From: a virus
Reading direction: 5' to 3' (one strand)
IMG/VR virus record: IMGVR_UViG_3300031772_009609
Span: 1 to 31,192 of that record
Length of the DNA stretch: 31,192 bases
The position numbers and the translations under genes were made by a program. This document shows, in pieces, positions 29,301 to 31,192 of the stretch. Numbering within the stretch: position 1 is the stretch's first letter; every line of letters starts with the position of its first letter. Under the pieces are notes generated by a model that made no database searches, was not told the DNA's origin, and saw only the letters and a program-made list of their open reading frames with translations.

Positions 29301-29903
29301 GAGATCGCCGCCGGGTCCACGACGGATGAATACGTATGGTTCGATCCGGGGGCTCCGGACCCTCTGACCCTGAAGACCGGCGCGGTTTGGGGTGGCGCCG
29401 GCACGTACAAGATGTTCGCCAACCAGGCCGGGCGGCCCGATCCATTCTATGCGCCGTTGGCGGCGCTGGGGATCGAGATTTCGGGTCTGGGCGTGACGGG
29501 GGACGGCGACGATACGATCGATTGGCTGGCGGGGCAGATTTCCTATCGCGGGCACGATTATTCGATCGGCGCGGGGTCCACGACGGATAAATACGTCTGG
29601 TTCGATCCGGAGGCCGCCGATCCTTTGACGCTGAAGACCGGCGCCGCGTGGCCGGAGGACCCGGATATCTACAAGATGTTCATCAATACGGCCGGCGCGG
29701 CGACGGGGTTCTACGGCCAGGCCTCGGCCACGGAGCCGGTGACCGTGGTAGACAGCACGTCGCTCGATCTGACCCTGGCCGGGCAAGAGCTGAGCGGCGC
29801 CGTCCTGGCGGGCGGTGGCTTTATCGACGTGACGTTCGACGGCGGGACCTCGAACGTAGGGCTGGACACGGATTTCAGTTTCGATGCGGGGTATAGTCTA
29901 TGA
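26328..29903 (+). CDS. Fused K-I-J-like tail tip protein, 1192 aa
   Basis: Three lambda functions seem to be in one chain. Residues about 14-90 look like an NlpC/P60 peptidase (C16 in NCWRLV, H73 in VTHLGVVL, H85), the K role. Residues about 90-210 end in VCLLNGTPLSPEHWSYRPGPRDRLQVLIPIG, an I-type pattern, followed by a glycine-rich hydrophobic region (211-262). From about 275 (QAQGGAVPKIYGDVRVHGNIIAHYSEQLG) the J-type central fibre/baseplate hub begins. The C-terminal 230 residues hold two about 88-residue repeats. Starts at ATG 26328 or TTG 26322. The JAMM domain of lambda K is not seen. Confidence 0.75.
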   Translation: MIHQTSNVKRQTSGNCWRLVQETRRAAGLPMPDQATWLTALVRNSAPAVRFVRLAAPQLYAIVALKTGEYVTHLGVVLSPREFLHDGGAGPQVERIEVWIPRIEGFYEFGDWPLPPAGYPIAAVGAPGSLVILTNPLTGACRTAWGDAQGGSVAQWLAREDVPAGAVCLLNGTPLSPEHWSYRPGPRDRLQVLIPIGNNNQMLGIMLMVMLAVVSYGVGAYVGGAAGLGMGAGWGAAASAGIMIGGSLLLNALLAPGVPDTTKDEVKSQWGEQTVQAQGGAVPKIYGDVRVHGNIIAHYSEQLGVEVHGGFLARMPEEHIRNVLVCFGEDPVEGFDESSLRINDVAIAELPGVAVEYRRGLLDQTAMSKFATETPIEFFAGYVLDYETNTRTYTLPGVGYDDAEVTVLFTNGLWSLDQKKGTMKWQVATLKVEAGDALTDTWQTILYRTETHNNTNPVRFNYRASGWVYPGLPGKQHYIGGAIFTITRAMQPRFRVTRIDPAYQGISWGGDCMIAEVRGILNEVFEHPGKVLLQISALPSKMLSGSLDVSIVVNGSILQRWDGAAWVLDAVKSRNPAWIDYDILTYPLISGDGDGTPYAVAKYRGVDPADLDVAGFLATETLADGQVPDGQGGAGLENRIEIGTVFGETSNAYDAVRRIGVTGRAGLDLRGNRVGLWCDRARVPVGLFGDGNWLKDSWEPDPIPQADRAAELEIVYYDRDNGDEQTPILVPDLDIDTTNRSSIDCACTRRRSEAWRTGRYNLARNRLLDLAGKFSTDIDGIIYEPGDVLYLQLPGRSWGGRLAAVDSGAGTVTLDQDVQTSANDVLIVQVRDSVTGVQAAGYRIVASRAGRVVTFSGAWVFPAGVTAAAAPDDPYLFGPVAILTDIFEVLDVSPQAHLQFTLSVLRYAAGVYTVDDEESGLSIDSGLAVDPIPAGPPRPPTAATIAGYLPPGVQSSGQAPEIEILGLAVTGDAATTIYWDAGLITIGASEYEIAAGSTTDEYVWFDPGAPDPLTLKTGAVWGGAGTYKMFANQAGRPDPFYAPLAALGIEISGLGVTGDGDDTIDWLAGQISYRGHDYSIGAGSTTDKYVWFDPEAADPLTLKTGAAWPEDPDIYKMFINTAGAATGFYGQASATEPVTVVDSTSLDLTLAGQELSGAVLAGGGFIDVTFDGGTSNVGLDTDFSFDAGYSL
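26334..26361 (+). repeat. Heptamer array, 4 units, translated at the start of the fused tail protein
   Basis: catcaaa is followed by three exact cgtcaaa units. It encodes residues 3-12 (HQTSNVKRQT) of the fused protein, so here the array is part of the coding region unless translation starts further on. Confidence 0.85.
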
Positions 29904-31192
29904 GCACGCGCTGGCAATGCAAACGGGATACGGCGGCGAATTGGACCTCGAATAATCCAGTCCTCCTGTCCGGGGAATGGGGTGTGGAAACGGATACGAA
30001 GAAATTGAAGATGGGAGACGGCGCCACCGCGTGGAACGGTCTCGCCTATGATTTCTCACCACAGAACAACGTGGCGATCACCGGCGGCTCCATCACGGGG
30101 ATCACCGATCTGGCCGTGGCGGACGGCGGCACGGGGGCCTCGACGCTGACGGATCACGGCATTCTCCTGGGATCGGGCACGGCCGCCGTGACGCCTCTGG
30201 CGGCCGCGACGAATGGGCAGATCCCGATCGGCAGCACGGGGGCCGATCCGGTCCTGGCCACGATTGCCGGCACGGCGGATGAGGTGGACGTCAGCGTCGG
30301 GGCCGGGACGATCACGATTGGCCTGGTGAATCCCCTGATCGCGGGCAAAGGCGGCACGGGGGCCTCGACGCTGACGGATCACGGCATTCTCCTGGGATCG
30401 GGCACGGACGCCGTGACGCCTCTGGCGGCCGCGACGAATGGGCAGATCCCGATCGGCAGCACGGGGGCCGATCCGGTCCTGGCCACGATTGCCGGCACGG
30501 CCAATCAAATTGTCGTGACCAACGGGGCCGGGACCAGCACGATCGGGACTCCGTTACTCGCCGGGAATGAGCCGGTACGACAGGTGATTCACGGTGGGGT
30601 GGCGACCATCCATGCCGGCAACAATGGATGGGGGCAGGGTAGACCGCCGAATTCCAAGATCACGCAGAGTGCCGCGATTGCCGGGACACGAACCACGGCG
30701 CAAATCTTCACCCGCACGACGGGAACGTGGACCGCAGATGTCTTGATTGCTCAATATGCCTTCTTCTACGCGGCAGCGGCCCCGTCCGTGGGCAACTGGC
30801 TGCCCATCGTGGATAATGACGGCACAACCTTGACCGTGACCGGAACGATCCTGGCGGCAGCGAATACGGTAAAAACCTGCATATGGAATCCGATTCAACG
30901 AACCTACGCCCACGGGCAAGGGGTTGGTGCGTTCGCCGACGGTTTCTTCGATGGTCAGAACGGGTGGCTGGTGCCCTTCAGTTTCGCGAACCTGGTCAAA
31001 GTAAATCCGGCTGATGGGACGATGACCTCCTATGCGCACGGCCAGGAGGCCGGCGCCTTCATGGGGAGTTTCTTTGACGGTCAAAACGGGTGGCTGGTGC
31101 CCTCGAATTCCGCCAATCTGGTCAAGGTCAATCCGGCCGATGGGACAATGACTTCCTACGCCCACGGGCAAGGGGCCTATGCGTTCATCGGC
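29900..31192 (+). CDS. Tail fibre / receptor-binding protein, cut by the window edge
   Basis: ATG 29900 overlaps the preceding stop (ATGA), and the frame stays open for 431 codons to the window end. The N-terminus (WQCKRDTAANWTSNNPVLLSGEWGVETDTKKLKMGDGATAWNGLAY) is the fibre-attachment pattern seen in major-tropism-determinant-like and other tail fibres. Residues about 76-200 contain a nearly exact duplicated 75-residue shaft unit (GGTGASTLTDHGILLGSGT ...). From about residue 335 a 42-residue repeat starts (YAHGQ ... FFDGQNGWLVP ... ANLVKVNPADGTMTS), at least two full copies, probably beta-propeller blades for receptor binding. It continues beyond the window. Confidence 0.85.
   Translation, partial: MSTRWQCKRDTAANWTSNNPVLLSGEWGVETDTKKLKMGDGATAWNGLAYDFSPQNNVAITGGSITGITDLAVADGGTGASTLTDHGILLGSGTAAVTPLAAATNGQIPIGSTGADPVLATIAGTADEVDVSVGAGTITIGLVNPLIAGKGGTGASTLTDHGILLGSGTDAVTPLAAATNGQIPIGSTGADPVLATIAGTANQIVVTNGAGTSTIGTPLLAGNEPVRQVIHGGVATIHAGNNGWGQGRPPNSKITQSAAIAGTRTTAQIFTRTTGTWTADVLIAQYAFFYAAAAPSVGNWLPIVDNDGTTLTVTGTILAAANTVKTCIWNPIQRTYAHGQGVGAFADGFFDGQNGWLVPFSFANLVKVNPADGTMTSYAHGQEAGAFMGSFFDGQNGWLVPSNSANLVKVNPADGTMTSYAHGQGAYAFIG
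30125..30501 (+). repeat. 152-bp direct repeat in the fibre gene
   Basis: 30125-30276 and 30350-30501 are identical except for one base (C at 30183, A at 30408). The period of 225 bases equals 75 codons, so recombination between copies would add or remove one shaft unit in frame. Confidence 0.95.

Noticed and set aside
1-31192. tRNA genes, integrase, attachment sites, repressor and lysis genes
   Set aside because: Looked for in all noncoding spacers and gene products; none could be supported.

Overview
The window reads as about 31 kb of a tailed double-stranded DNA bacteriophage or prophage of the lambda-like siphovirus type. Every confident gene is on the + strand. The gene order from the terminase onward is that of the lambda late operon: small and large terminase, portal, protease/scaffold, decoration, major capsid, head-tail connectors, tail terminator, tail tube, G/G-T chaperone, tape measure, M, L, K-I-J, fibre. 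The DNA is GC-rich and densely packed, with many 4-base ATGA stop/start overlaps. No integrase, repressor or recognisable lysis cassette lies inside the window, so temperate or lytic lifestyle cannot be decided. The host is not identifiable from the sequence. High GC, poly-serine linkers and degenerate heptamer arrays would fit a Planctomycetes/PVC or similar environmental lineage, but that is a guess.

Left part (1-8956), early/accessory region. It holds two small unknown genes, then a gene-free stretch with a good sigma70-type promoter (722-750) followed by two intrinsic terminators (848-905, 919-966), which is the layout of a small-RNA gene or attenuated leader. Then come an ASCH-domain protein, several unknown genes, a lipoprotein, an AlpA-like HTH/zinc-ribbon protein, a C5-cytosine DNA methyltransferase, an unknown gene, a large beta-class amino-methyltransferase with zinc-finger-like inserts, and a replication-initiator-like protein. 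The middle of that last gene carries purine tracts, hairpins and direct repeats, like an origin embedded in a lambda O-type gene.

Right part (8957-31192), late region. A noncoding AT-richer spacer with direct repeats (candidate cos/promoter region) precedes the Nu1-like and GpA-like terminase subunits, with a 23-codon micro-gene carrying a HAD phosphatase motif I between them. After a block of small genes, including a zinc-ribbon plus C2H2-finger protein, a perfect 27-base palindrome and two tandem terminators separate packaging from the head genes. The protease gene contains an internal ribosome binding site and GTG that would produce a scaffold, as in lambda C/Nu3. G and T are joined by a canonical A AAA AAC -1 frameshift site. 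K-, I- and J-like regions are fused in one 1192-residue protein, and the fibre gene runs off the right edge.

Two themes cut across the window. First, ten or more short arrays of a degenerate 7-bp repeat (consensus about MAATCNN) sit at gene junctions, mostly just upstream of start codons and sometimes supplying stop codons. Second, poly-serine segments are attached to four virion proteins: both decoration proteins, the tail tube and the M-like minor tail protein. One is built from thirteen 18-bp units, and another links an AT-richer adhesin-like domain to a tail-tip protein.
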